Below, piece after piece: positions 48,572 to 59,965 of a DNA stretch of 64,000 nt. The stretch lies in the NCBI GenBank assembly GCA_015956445.1, contig WIUZ02000012.1, positions 1,178,001 to 1,242,000 of the forward strand, read 5' to 3'. This stretch comes from Thelephora terrestris. Its lineage: Eukaryota; Basidiomycota; Agaricomycetes; Thelephorales; Thelephoraceae. Position numbers and translations under genes: made by a program. Position 1 is the stretch's first letter; each line of letters opens with the position of its first letter. The notes beneath the pieces are model-generated. The model had not been told where the DNA came from. It saw only the letters and a program-made list of their open reading frames with translations, and did not search any database.

Positions 48572-48913
48572 GTTGTGACGAGGAGTGAGGTTTGTGTCGA
48601 GGAATGAGGGTTATGTTGAGGAATGAGGGTTATGTCGAGGAATAAGGGCTATGTCGAGGAATAAGGGTTATGTCAAAAGGTGATGGTTATGTCGAAAAAC
48701 GAGGGTTCTATCGAAAACCAAGGGTTATGTCGAAAAACGAGGTTTATGTCGAAAAACGAGGTTCATAATGGAATGCGGGGGTTATCGGGGGAAGAGAGGG
48801 TCGTCATGAAAAATGAGAGTTATTGTGAAAACCGAAGCTTACCATGAAAACCAAGGCTTGTCACAGAAACCAGGGTTCGTAATAGGGAACCGGGTTCATT
48901 GTGGAAACCGCTG
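48572..48913. repeat. 19-bp tandem repeat array, 18 units without indels
   Basis: Cutting from 48572 every 19 bases gives exactly 18 units ending at 48913. The best-preserved units read gttatgtcgaggaatgagg, or gttatgtcgaaaaacgagg in the middle. Left units carry GAGGAAT, central units GAAAAAC, and right units GAAACC, so the array changes gradually along its length while the period stays exactly 19. It ends 24 bp before a candidate terminal inverted repeat of the transposon. Confidence 0.9.
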
Positions 48914-49099
48914 CTGATAATGGTGTATTTGATTTGTGGGGGTTACTCCTAGGTGTAATCGTATATAAAGCGTCATCTACAGAATCGCTATTACACCGTG
49001 TATGTATGGAGAACAGTACAAGATACTAAAGACGGGCAGTACGTGGTAAGTCGGGTCAAGAAAATGCTCAAAGTCGGCGGGGAGAAGAACGAGACACCA

Positions 49100-52000
49100 T
49101 TAATGGGACAGCTTGAGGTTTTGTCGCCCAACGTCTCCCGCTTGAAGATGCGACATGTCAGGAAGTGAGTTCTTCAATGTCAGTGAGAGGGTCGTTTTCG
49201 TCGCCCTCCTGGCCTTTTTGGCGGGATTGGCGGGAGATACTCCGGGTGACCCTTCGTGGTTGTGCGGCCGAGATACTTGCTTGTGGGATTGCTGGAAGTG
49301 TGTTGTCAGACAATGTTCACCTTGAAATACACCACCATACCCTTTCGACGCTTGCTGGGTGCTGCAAGGTACACGGGTTATAAGTGTGGGATAAATTAGA
49401 AAAGGAGAACAGCAAACCTTTTTTCTTGGCAGCCGGGATCTTCAGTTTCAGACCTAATAGGGTGGCCACGTGTCCGTTAGCTGATGAACTTGAGAAAGAT
49501 GAGCACGTTTGAACCACCCACCTGTTGCTATGGTGCGCTTGTATTGTCGTTCGACGTCCATTGCCAACCACTCTACAGAGAATGTCAGTGAACGTTCAGA
49601 ACTGAAATCCGTAGGATAGGACAGCTTACCAATACGATCATAGTTCTCGTTGTAGTATTGGGCACCCTTTGTTGGCCGCATGGACACCATATGTTCAAAC
49701 TCTTCGGTTGCTTCCTTGCGGCCAATGGTTGTCGCATGCTCTGCCGCTGGGTATGATGGAGTGGTTAGAATAGGCTAATTGATGTTCAGCAGCGATACTC
49801 ACATCTCTTGAACCCCTCACAGATGGTCTCCCATTTGTCCACACTCACTCGGTCGGCTAGGGAATCATCTTGGACATGTAAACGGATGGATGCTCATTGG
49901 ACTCACCATCCTCAGTGCCACCCTGCGGCTGGGATGGGGACGGCCGAGTGGTTTGCTTCTCCTTGGACGTCGTAGGTCGTGATGTGGCTGGTGGACGTTC
50001 TCGATCTAATATTATCATTAGAACGCATCATACAGGGAAGGAGTGACATACCTGCTGATTGCCTCCGAGTTCTTTTGGGAGGAGGTATTGCGGTGTCTGC
50101 GATGGTAGGTCATCATCAGTACTAAACCATGGTATGCCAATGGATGGTGGATGGGCATACCGGTCTCTTTTTCACCAGAGTCAGATTCTGACTCCAGTTC
50201 AGGGTCCTGGTCGGCGTCCACATCCGGTTCGGAGTCCTGGTCGGCGTCTGCATCCGAGTCGGGAACTAGAGGGATAGCGTGAGTGAGCTGTATGGATTCT
50301 CTGGAATAGGGGACCTACTGTTCTTCTTCCTCTTCTGCCCGGCTTTTGATTTGGGAGGAGGGGGGGCTGCGTTATAAGAGGATCTGATCAGCGACTGTCT
50401 ACGTCAAATACAGAGTAGCTACTACATACCATTTGACTGTAGCTGGGAACGAGAGCCACTAGCTGTTGATTTACCGGTTGTGGTTTGATCTGTGGGTGTC
50501 GTAAGTATTATGGATTGCATAATATTTCAGAATTTGATCCCACCTTCGTCGTCCAGATCATCGAGTGGGAGTGATCCCGGTCCTTTGGAGACGATCATGT
50601 CAGACGATAAAATTGCTTGAGTCAAATTAAAATACTCACGCAGGTCACCAGGATCTTGGGCAGATTGAAGTGGGCGAGCATGCAACCTAGGCAAACCAGC
50701 AGAAACTGCCGTCAGGCCCTCCTTTTCTCGTTGTTTTGCCTCAAGTCGCTTGAACCGGTCTTCGCGGTTTGTCCTTGGTGTAGGTTCCTCTTCTTCGCTT
50801 TCCCCAAAGAAGATCCTGGCAAAGCATTGGGGTTAGACCTAGATACGAACCACGCATACCACTTACTGATTCCAAAATGCCAATGTTTCAACGGCCCATT
50901 CTGTTTTTGTTCTGAGTGCAGCAACAACATCGTGGTATACCTCGGAGAGATCAATATCCCCAAGGTCACGGACATAATTTTCACCATCGTGAACGGCAAA
51001 GATTACCTAAAAGACATCAAGTCAGGCAGCACACGTGATCAATGAGTAAATAGATTACCAATGTTGAGAAGTACGCAACCGCCTCAGGTGTTATTCTCCT
51101 GATTCCATTGATCTCAGCGTTTGACTCTTTCTGGCTGGCAGAGAAAGACCGAGCACCGGGCTCAGCATATTTCCATGCACGCCCTGCAGATGGGCTGCAC
51201 AGAATGGTTATCCCACACTAGGTTAGGATTTGTTAGTGCGACTAGTACACATAGATAAATCTACTTACCCGAAGGAGCGTCTCGCTCCTGAATAAACCAG
51301 CAAGTTCGTCATCATCATCAAGCATACTTTCGTCATACAGGATAGTGGGCCATGTGTCAGTGAGTGACAGCTTGATCTGGTTGCGCTCAACCTTCTCGCG
51401 GTAACTATGGCGACTTGTCAGTTGTTTGACAGAATGAAATAAGGTTAGTGAAAAACGTACGCTGCTGGATCTTCAAGATATTTGTTGCGTTCTTGGAAGG
51501 GGAGGAGGAACAGTGCCGTGCATTGAGACTTGATCCCACAGTTTGACTTCTCGATCATTGCCGGCATCGACCAACCACGTTTCTCGGCGTCGGCGTGGGA
51601 GAGAGTGAAAATGCCAGTCCTAATCGAATTTGCGTCGGTGTTGCGGGCTGCAAACGCGCCTTTTGTAACCTGTTGTAAATAGGTGTCAGTATTTGTCACG
51701 TATATGCGCATATAGTCGCATAGAAAGTGACGATATCAATACATACCTTCCTGATCTTCTCGATGAGCGGTTTGTCGTTTTGTCCAGCTTGCGCAATATC
51801 TTTTTTGATATCTGGGAAGTGGCGAAGTAAGGCCGCTGTGGCCCTGCACAGCGTTTTGTATTCAGTAGTGACGCCATCCCTAGGATTCTTCGTTAGTGGT
51901 AAACCTTAGGATAGGTTACACCTTAAACAGACCTATGGAATCCCAGGCGCTCATGAAAATAGCGCATATTGCTTTTACCTGGGTCCAAGGTGCCATGCAT

Positions 52001-52284
52001 CGCATTGAGGGTGGCTTCGGTGATCATTTCTTGGGAATAGATGGCGGTCATGAGGGATCCGAAACCCATCAATGACCTCTGCAGACGTTTTCCAAAAACG
52101 AAGTATGGGCAATCCCTTGCCGGAGGGTTTTTGTCCCACCTTGAAGACCGTCGTTAGCTCATAAAGAGTAGAGGAATTGATGTACATACCCTTTGGTTTT
52201 TGAGCCAAGTGATATGAAACTGAAACGCTTTCCTGGACGTTTCTTTGCCACGACTGCCTCTTTGGATCCCCGATGTCGTGTCAT
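49100..52284 (-). CDS. DUF6698-like transposon-associated protein
   Basis: It starts at 52284 (MTRHRGSKEAVVAKKRPGKR). Exon 1 joins exon 2 as SKTKGWDKNPPARDCPYFVF, and the reading continues FGSLMTAIYSQEMITEATLN, YKTLCRATAALLRHFPDIKK, IRTGIFTLSHADAEKRGWSM, LSLTDTWPTILYDESML, LAGLFRSETLLR, CGITILCSPSAGRAWKY, INGIRRITPEAVAYFST and EWAVETLAFWN. Several blocks (W/GWP.F.LY, GLF.S.LL, ITP..IAY, W..ETL.WWN) match the DUF6698 family that is abundant in basidiomycete genomes; that is my recollection of the family, not a search. The middle is acidic (DADQDPELESESDSGEKET) and then basic. The C-terminal part has DRVSVDKWETICEGF and YYNENYDRIGKEWLAMDVER, and ends GRQNLKLSH at 49100. About fifteen introns are needed. 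Its function is unknown; its place in the element suggests an accessory or regulatory role. Confidence 0.65.
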
Positions 52285-52576
52285 GATGGTATTGGGATCT
52301 CTGATCTACGCGAGATCAGTCCAATCAGGACTGATGAGACAGAGATCGGAAAGAGCGAGAGCGGAAATGAAGAGGCAGGATGAGAGGAGGGAGAGACAAT
52401 ATGGTGGGAGAGCAAAGAGACGACGTGGTGGGAGAGCAGAGGCGACGTGGTGGAAGAGAAAAGAGAGCAGTGTGATATGATCGAATGAAATCGGAGAAAA
52501 AGATGAGGTTTGCGCGACAAAAAAAATTCCTTACTGAGAAAAAAACCCTCTCCATACCTGCCAGCGTGTGCGCACC

Positions 52577-55500
52577 ATGCTCATTTGTCCTGCTGAAGGG
52601 TGCAGCATTAGAGCAAAAAGTGACAGAGCACTTACTGCGCATCTCAAGACTTGCAAGAAGGCCAAAGCCGGACTTGCCTCAGTCGGTACAGAGGTCCAAC
52701 GGCGTGAAGATGACTACCGGCAGGCCAAACGTCGCAAGATTTCCTCCTCTGGGCATCTGGGCATCGCCCCAGAGGTCACAGAACCTGAGGACATTGATCT
52801 TGAGGTGTGTGCTGTGGAGATAGACTTAGCAAACACACACGACTCACAATTTCCAGGATGATGGGCAAACAATTGTCCCCCCCCCCACCAATAGACGCAC
52901 CTTCTCCACCTGCTGATGCGACCCTGCTTTCCACAGGTCGCCACGGCCGTAGGCGTCGACTGCCATCACGGTATCAAAATGCAGACCTGGGCCCCCTCTC
53001 GCATTTGCCAAGCTTCAAGACGTGGAGGCAGCAAATGGAGGAGGAAGAGAAGGAGACAGCTGAGGCAGAGAGACGTCAAAGACAACCTTCCTCAACACCC
53101 CCCATCTCACCAACTCCTCCAATCGAACTTGAGAGGTTCAGAACGGAGGCAGATGAGTTTGGGCGTTTTAGAGTCTATAATCGACGTCCGATATCAGAAC
53201 TCTCTAACACACCCATCCCAGATCACAACGACTTTATAGAATCTGGGGAAACTCACCAAGCATGCGCAGATAATCTTGCTTCCGGTCTCCGGATGCCAAA
53301 TGGGTTTATGACAGGTTTATCCAGCCTGATGGGCCTGTTTGTGAATGCAACCGTCGCCCTCCTTATTCAGTGGTTCTGTTCAGGAACCGGTCACAAGTCC
53401 ACAGCCGATGTCCAACGCCTGATCGACGACGTCATCTTACACAAGGACTTCAAGGCCGAGGAACTCCAGGGTGTTAAACTGGCTAGTGAGCTCAAGAAGC
53501 TTGATGCCTTTGAGTCGAGCCTCGAAGGTCAGGGGTGGAACAAGGCCAACGTCAAGATCTTCGTGCCATGTCCCAAGGAGAAGGTTGCCGAGTCAGACGC
53601 CATGGAGTTCGAGATCGAGGGACTCCTATATCGAGATCTGACGTCCATTATCAAGCACGCCTGTCAGGATGAGGCAACAGCAGAGTCGTTTCACACGATG
53701 CCATTCGAGGAGAGATGGAGGCCGACAAGTGACGCACCATCAATCCGACTGTACGGAGAAGCGTATACCTCAGATGAGATGATCACTGCGTATCAAGAAG
53801 TTCAGAACCTTCCCCCAGATCCAGACCACCCTGATGCCGAGAGTGTTGTGGTGGAAATGGCTCCGTACTCAGATGCGACAATGCTTGCACAGTTTGGAAC
53901 CGCATCCCTATGGCCTGTCTATTTTTATTTTGGGAACCTCTCCAAATATATCCGCTGCCAGCCCTCCTCGCATGCGGCTCATCATGGGGCCTATTTTCCT
54001 TCGGTATGTTTATTTACGTTACACTCTCTATAGATCATCAATATCTGATATGTGACATAGCTTCCTGACTCGTTTTCCGATTGGTATCAAGAGAAATTTG
54101 ACATCGTTCCCTCGGCCGCAACAATCACGCACTGTAAACGAGAGCTTGTTCAGGCGCTCTGGTTGCTGATTCTCAGTTCCCCTGACTTCATACATGCGTA
54201 TCAATTCGGGATTTTTATCTGCTTCGCTGACCAGGTAATCCGTCGCGTGTTCCCTCGGTTCTTTGCATATATGGCCGATTACCCAGAGAAGTAAGTCCCA
54301 AATCCACATCTATCTCAAGTTTATCTTATTGACGCTATGTACATTTGGAAGAGTGCTTCTAACATGTGTGCGGAATATGGGTACATGTCCATGTCCACGA
54401 TGTCTCATCAAGAAAGAGTACATCAAGGGCCTGGGGACCACAGTCGACAGACAAAGAAGGGCGAAGCTTCGGGAATGTAATGAAAGGTACCGGGCCCAAG
54501 TCGAAAGAGCACGGGAGATCATCTACAAAAAGGGGTATGCTGTCAATTCGAAGGCTGTCAACAGTGTGATTGGCTCGGAATCATTTACACCAACGCGTGT
54601 GAGTAGATTGACCCCTATCAAAATGAGTGCAATATTAATTACGTTGCAGAGCGCATTCATTTCGGCCCTTGATAAGTTTGGGCAGAAGTTTTTCTCTCTC
54701 TTTGTTGTGGACCTCATGCACGAATTCGAACTGGGTGTTTGGAAGGCCGTACTAATACACCTTCTCCGGATCCTCTACACCCAAGGCCCAGGGGTCGTTG
54801 TGGAATTTGACCGTCGGTGAGTTGGCAATTGTCACTTGCTTTTTTCCTTGTTTTTGATGTGTATAGATTCCGACAGGTTCCAACGTTCGGGCTTGACACG
54901 ATCCGAAAATTCTCCAACAACGTCTCGGCAATGAAAAAACTTGCGGCCCGAGATTTTGAAGACATCTTACAGGTACGTTCACAACTGGCGGTGATACGAT
55001 TGACTCATATATTTCAGTGTATTATCCCAGTGATTGAGGGGCTGCTGCCCAGAAAGGACGAGAAGGTCGTCCTTGACCTTGTCTTCATCCTTTCCACTTG
55101 GCATGCATATGCCAAGCTACGCCTTCACACCGACCACACACTGGCCTCCTTCGACGCCCTGACGAAACCACTTGGAACTGCCCTCCGCTACTTCAGTGGA
55201 AAGTTTAGCGACAACTTTGACACCAAGGAGCTTCCGAAGGAGGCTGAGGCTCGGAAGCGACGTGCGACCACTGACAGGAAGACAAACAGGAAGGCATCAT
55301 CTGGTAAAGCGAAGTTCAACCTCTCCACCTACAAACTTCACGCCCTGGGAGATTACGCCGACACTATCCGTCAGCGAGGAACAACCGATTCGTATAGCAC
55401 ACAGATGGTAAGATTTTGCTACACGTCTACTTTATGATATACTAATCAGTTAATTAGGGTGAATGCGAGCATAGGCGTGTCAAACGCTTCTATGCTCGTA

Positions 55501-56792
55501 CAAACCATCGACTGGTTGCTAAGTCGATTAGCAATCAAGAAGCACGTCAACGTCTTTTTGGAAGACTTACGAAGAAAAAGAATGGCTCCAGTGGTGCTTC
55601 CAATGAAGATCCTCCCAACGTCTCTTCAGCCTCAAGCTACGCCATGTCAAAGCCCTGGAAGGAGAGCAGAACTGTTCGCAACTGGGTGCCTGAACAAGGG
55701 CCAGATCCTTTATTCAAGGTGGGTATGCACATCTTCTATACCAATCACCAACTAAACACACCCTTAGGACTTTCTCTGGAATCTCAAGAGCCACGCTTTG
55801 TCGCAGCTACTCTCCCAGGATGACGAGCCCACCAGTGAAGACATATTGAATACTGATATTGGCAAGGGCGGCAAGATATCTGTTCACAAGACGCTTCGCA
55901 TCAACTACACGGCATACGACCTCCAGAGGCATTCGGACGTCATCAACCTTCGCACACGCCCTGACATTATGACTACTTCCCCCAACCACGATCGCTCCCA
56001 CCCTTATCGATACGGCCGGGTGATTGATATATTCACTGTTCCCATCCACTACAGAGGGACAAAGAGGACCGTTGGTGATTCCAGAAGGCAGGAGATCAAA
56101 GTCATTTGGGTGCGCTGGTTTGAACAGGATCTCACTTACGAGGACGGCTTCTCTCACCTTCGCATCCCACGCCTGCAATTCGTCAACCCTAATGACGCCA
56201 CTGAGTGGCACAGTTTTATATCGCCGTCCGAAGTCCTGCGTGCCAGCCACATAATTCCGGCCTTCAAATGGGACCTCATGGATCCTCAGCCCTGTCCTGA
56301 AGAGTCTCACGCGGTCAGGTTCCTCATGGACGACTGGAATTATTATTATGTGAATATGTAAGTGGCTGCCTCATACTACCTCCTTATCTGTCCGCAATCT
56401 AATTCCTTCTCCACAGATTTGTTGATCGTGATATGTTCATGCGGTATCGTGGCGGTGGGGTCGGGCACCTCTACATGCGTGCAATCGAGGTTTGGCTTGC
56501 CGAGACGGGATGGGGTGCCGATGACGCCCTAACATCCAGTGCATCGGACTCAGATATCGGCCCAGAGGACAGCGAGGACAACGAAAATGAAGACTCAGAT
56601 GATGGCCGCGAAGACAACAGCAACGAAGACTCTCAGGATGAAACATCCAACGAGGGAGATACCTCGTCGAGCCACACCACGGAGTCTGAGGACACAAACG
56701 ATAGCTTGGATGAGGATCATGATGAGCTGTACGCAACCAATGGAGATAACGGAGAAACCCTGGATGGCGAGTATGGGTTCGCTGGCTTGTAG
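52577..56792 (+). CDS. Plavaka-type transposase
   Basis: Exon 1 (from 52577) encodes a zinc-finger-like start, MLICPAEGCSIRAKSDRALT then AHLKTCKKAKAG. A Pro-rich linker and GRRRRLPSRYQNADLGPLSH follow. The central region has RLYGEAYTSDEMITAYQEVQ, ASLWPVYFYFGNLSKYIRCQ then PSSHAAHHGAYFPS and LPDSFSDWYQEKFDI. These are hallmark segments of basidiomycete Plavaka transposases. Later come CPCPRCLIKKEYIKGLG, SLFVVDLMHEFELGVWKAVL, LSTWHAYAKLRLHTDHTL, HRRVKRFYARTNHRLVAK and an acidic C-terminal tail ending EYGFAGL. Several introns (near 52810-52859, 54004-54057, 54290-54350) are needed. A run of ten C at 52877-52886 sits where the exon 1-2 join would read DDGQTIVPPPP; see findings. I could not pin the three catalytic acids. 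Confidence 0.85.
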
Positions 56793-57090
56793 CTTCACAA
56801 TAGTCTTTCCGAATAGTATATTGTCAGGTATCTACGGCTCACGATTAATCACTGTGCACATATATGTACCGTTCACTTTGGGATAGACATAAAAATGGTT
56901 CAGCAGATCCGTCGTTAAATTTTTGACAATATTTCCGCCCCGTAAGGCTGAGATATCAATCATATATTTTACAATGTCCTACGTAAACCCGTGTAATTCT
57001 AATAACCGATCGTGACCGATCAACTCAACTCTCACCTTTCTCCCTCTCGCCACCACCAGAATCCCCAGCAGCCATCCCCTCCACATTTCC
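56793..57090. other. Right flank of the transposon
   Basis: AT-rich and without genes. It contains the candidate right terminal repeat (56960-56992). Confidence 0.4.
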
Positions 57091-57240
57091 CTTTTTACTT
57101 CTAACCTCCTGGCGGCCCAGCCGAAGGGAGCCCTTCATTCAACCATTTTTTTCTAACCTCCTGGCGGCCCAGCCGAAGGGAGCCCTTCATTCGACCCTTT
57201 TTACTTCTAACCTCCTGGCGGCCCAGCCGAAGGGAGCTTT
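57091..57240. repeat. Three-copy tandem repeat of 52-54 bp
   Basis: The core ctaacctcctggcggcccag followed by ccgaagggag recurs at 57101, 57153 and 57207. Copies 1 and 2 continue cccttcattc; copy 3 ends in ctttt. The copies are nearly identical, so the duplication is recent. Confidence 0.92.
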
Positions 57241-57291
57241 TGGACTGGCTGCTTCGTTCTACTCCTGGCATTATTGAGTCAACGCCTTTAT

Positions 57292-58575
57292 GTTCCTTTG
57301 GTTACTGTACCCCTCGCCTTATCCCCAGTCTTCCACTCCTCCAACGCCTGCTAAGCCAACTCGTCGACCGGCGCGTCGGAGCACCATCCCCGTCGACAAG
57401 TTGAATTTCCTCTTGTGTAAGAAATGTTTTCACTCACCTCCGAGAACACGCTGTTGATATCCTTACAGACAACTCTCGCCAGATCCTCGCTAGGTACCTC
57501 GACCAGGCTGCAAGCCATGGCGACGCCGTTCGGAACCTCTGCAGTGGTATCCTCAGTCTCTCCTGGGACTCCAACAAACTCGCCCTTAAAACCACAACCT
57601 GACTTCAAACGCTCGCAACTCATTCCCCCGCCATCTTTTCTGTCTGGATTGGAATCATTCCATCCGACGTCCTGTTCCACCATAGGGAGGCCTTCGGCGC
57701 TTTCTTCCCCATCAACACCGGTACAACGGGACATCCCCCTCGCGCTTCGTTGCAACCGGTCTTCGTTCTCACAACCCACGACGTCTATCACGCGGATTGG
57801 ATTCAATTCATGCAAGACCTTACCAATGCTCGAATCTGTCGACTTCCCACCGTCCCTGAATCCACCAAGCAGGATGGACGCCCACCAAAGCGAACGGTCG
57901 CGGCTACTGACCTCGTTGAGCTTTGGAACGCCTCGTTCTTCAAACCCCACGATGTCGGACCTCACGGACACTAAATCGAAGTCAACCTTCAAATCATGGC
58001 CCCCCCAAAGCTTCAACGGCCCTCAAGTAAACTCGCAAACCGTCGTCATTGGTCAATCGATGCCACGCAGACCCCTACCAACGCCATCCCAGTCCCTCGG
58101 CCGAAACAAGGGGCGCTCACCCAACGTGGCCAATGTTTCTCGCTCCGCTCCCGCCAGCAATGTCAAATCTACCGTCCTCCAGACCCATATGGAAGACCCT
58201 CTCCCGATTCGTGACGATATGACGGATATTGATAGCGAGGGCAGCCGTCCAAGCACCCCTGCCCCAAAAGTCCCTACCCGACAGCAGCGATCTATCTTTT
58301 TCAATACCGACCCCCGCGCCGCTCCGTCGTCTTCGATGTCCACCAGTTTTCCTTTCAGCCCGAGCACTCCCTCCCCAACCGTCCGCAACAGCTGTCCTTT
58401 CAGCCTGAGCACTCCCTTCCCAACCGCCCGCAAACACCATTGCGCCTCTTCCGACGGTGTGTCGTTCAACATGGAGGATTCCTCCGACAACTCAGAGGGT
58501 CTCCGCAATCTATTCTCCGATCTGCGCCAGTGTTCTGACCGCCCAGCACCCGCTGTTCATCGTTCCCATCCCTGA
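57292..58575 (+). other. Unassigned coding-like region with two overlapping reading frames
   Basis: The longest frame is 57424-58575 (383 codons). It is Ser/Pro/Thr-rich without a domain, though it has an internal echo (FPFSPSTPSPTVRNSCPFSL and then STPFPTARKH). A second frame looks more like globular protein. It starts at 57292 (MFLWLLYPSPYPQSS), splices at a good GTAAGA..CAG pair (57417-57468) and reads DKLNFLLYNSRQILARYLDQ, AASHGDAVRNLCSG, AIFSVWIGIIPSDVLFHHRE and VFVLTTHDVYHADWIQFMQD up to about 57974, with one interruption. I do not recognise either product. It may be the relic of a gene carried by the neighbouring transposable DNA, with the long Ser/Pro frame partly an accident of composition. 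Confidence 0.35.
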
Positions 58576-59139
58576 AGACTCACGGCTAGTGTCGGCCCTC
58601 AAGTGTACTCCCTCCATTGCTCCATGGCTGATCCCCGCCTTCCCCTTCTCGCCCTTACATATGTCACCAATGTTACGCCTTTCATGTGTTCCGGTTTCAT
58701 AGTTTTTGGTAGTCGTTCAGATTGCTACCCTTTGCTTTCCGTCGTTTTCGCAGTTTTCCTCGGCCGTTCCCGGTCGCGGTCGCCTCACACAGGACATCTT
58801 CCCACCTCTTGACGAGTGTCTTTGTACGATAACGTTCCCTCCGACAACATTAGCTCTCTTTTCATTCCACAATTCCCTTCCCCGGAACCACTCGCAGACA
58901 CCATTGTGCCCTAGTGGCGGTTTCTACCAAGTCCTACTCTCCCTTCCTTCCATCGCTTGTAAATATTTGTCACTGTTCATCAACAGTTAAAATGAGTACA
59001 AACGACGTGGATACATATCTACCATCCGCCTTTGGTAATCCTAAAATATATATCAGGTTTTTCGTTGTGCCCGCAAGACAACCGTACAATATACAACACC
59101 TACATAAGTCACAACTTTTATTTCGTGTGCCTGACTAGT
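58576..59139. other. Gene-poor stretch of the repeat island
   Basis: Pyrimidine-rich, with short frames only. I see no gene, RNA or clear repeat before the degenerate repeats that follow. Confidence 0.4.
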
Positions 59140-59640
59140 GACCCGGGTCTTCACGAGGCCTATGTCGCGATGATGACTGGATCACCTAATCAACGAATAG
59201 GTCGTATACCGTACAAAACGTACATAAATCACAAGAAAAGTTTACGGTACACCTGGCTAACTAACCGGGTCTTCATGAGGCCCGTGTCAGGTTGGTGACC
59301 GAATGGTCTGTTCGATACCGCGTATACAATGCGGTGTTCACAATACGGCCTCTACATAAGACCCTGGTAAGTTTTCCGGTTTGCCCAACTATCTAATCAG
59401 GTCCTCACAAGGCCCGTGTCAGGCTGGCAATTGGCTCGTTTACCGCTTGAGGCTATTGTAAATGATTTGTTTTACATACTGAGCAACACATACTGGCTGT
59501 CGATATTACGACCGCGCTATACAGTTAACGCCCAAGTGGTATATTGTACAATACCTACATAACCTCCAGGTCGACTTTACAGCGCGCTCAAGCTTTAAAT
59601 AAAGTCCTCACGAGGCGCGTGTCGAGTTGACGAACAGTTC
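59085..59640. repeat. Four degenerate copies of a roughly 120-200 bp unit
   Basis: The core gggtcttcatgaggcccgtg followed by tcaggttggtga recurs in altered form at 59145, 59267, 59399 and 59602 (spacings 122, 132 and 203). Each copy is preceded by a tacataa block (for example at 59101 and 59221, exactly 120 bases apart). No coding frame runs through it. The copies differ at many sites, so the array is old. I cannot tie it to a known element family. Confidence 0.75.
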
Positions 59641-59649
59641 GCCCGCCCA

Positions 59650-59965
59650 ACATCACGTTCATAAGGTGCAATTTGCCTTTTGAAGATATCATAAACAAAT
59701 CGTGGCGTTCATGTATCCCGTACACGATAAAACAAAACCTAGTTGATTAGAGATCACCTATATAAACCTATTCTTAAAGTGACGCGGCCCTTGTGAACTC
59801 CCCGTTAACTTAACAATGTTTCGTTAAGGCGTTGAGGGTTTATAAACCTTGTTCCGCGTCGTAAGCGTTTTCCCCTTTTCCCGATGGACGTGTGTGTGTG
59901 CTTAAAAAGAGAGAAGAGTGGGACCACATCTCCTCCGTCCTCTCTTCTCTCCGTTGACTCACACC
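59650..59965. other. Promoter region of the peroxiredoxin gene
   Basis: AT-rich. A TATAAA at 59841 lies 125 bp upstream of the ATG and a short pyrimidine tract precedes the start; these are plausible core promoter parts. No other feature. Confidence 0.4.

Larger units (their letters stand above)
48937..56992. mobile_element. Plavaka-type (CACTA-related) DNA transposon, two divergent genes
   Basis: This element of about 8 kb holds a minus-strand DUF6698-like gene (49100-52284) and a plus-strand Plavaka-type transposase (52577-56792), transcribed away from each other from about 290 bp. The proposed ends are tentative. 48937-48968 (tgggggttactcctaggtgt and on) resembles the reverse complement of 56960-56992 (cacgggtttacgtaggacat and on), but only over short blocks, so the borders may be off by hundreds of bases. 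The 19-bp array lies just outside the left end, and a three-copy 53-bp repeat lies just outside the right end. Either could instead be a subterminal part of the element. The coding parts are mostly intact, which suggests a fairly recent insertion. Confidence 0.7.

Noticed and set aside
48572-48913. CRISPR-like array
   Set aside because: Units are directly contiguous 19-mers without spacers, in a eukaryotic genome.
49100-52284. Idea that the transposon partner gene is a TET/JBP dioxygenase, as carried by some fungal DNA transposons
   Set aside because: No HxD...H iron-binding pattern was found; the conserved blocks fit DUF6698 better.
57091-59640. Long terminal repeats of a retroelement
   Set aside because: The repeats are short, tandem and not paired at a distance; no retroelement protein is visible between them.
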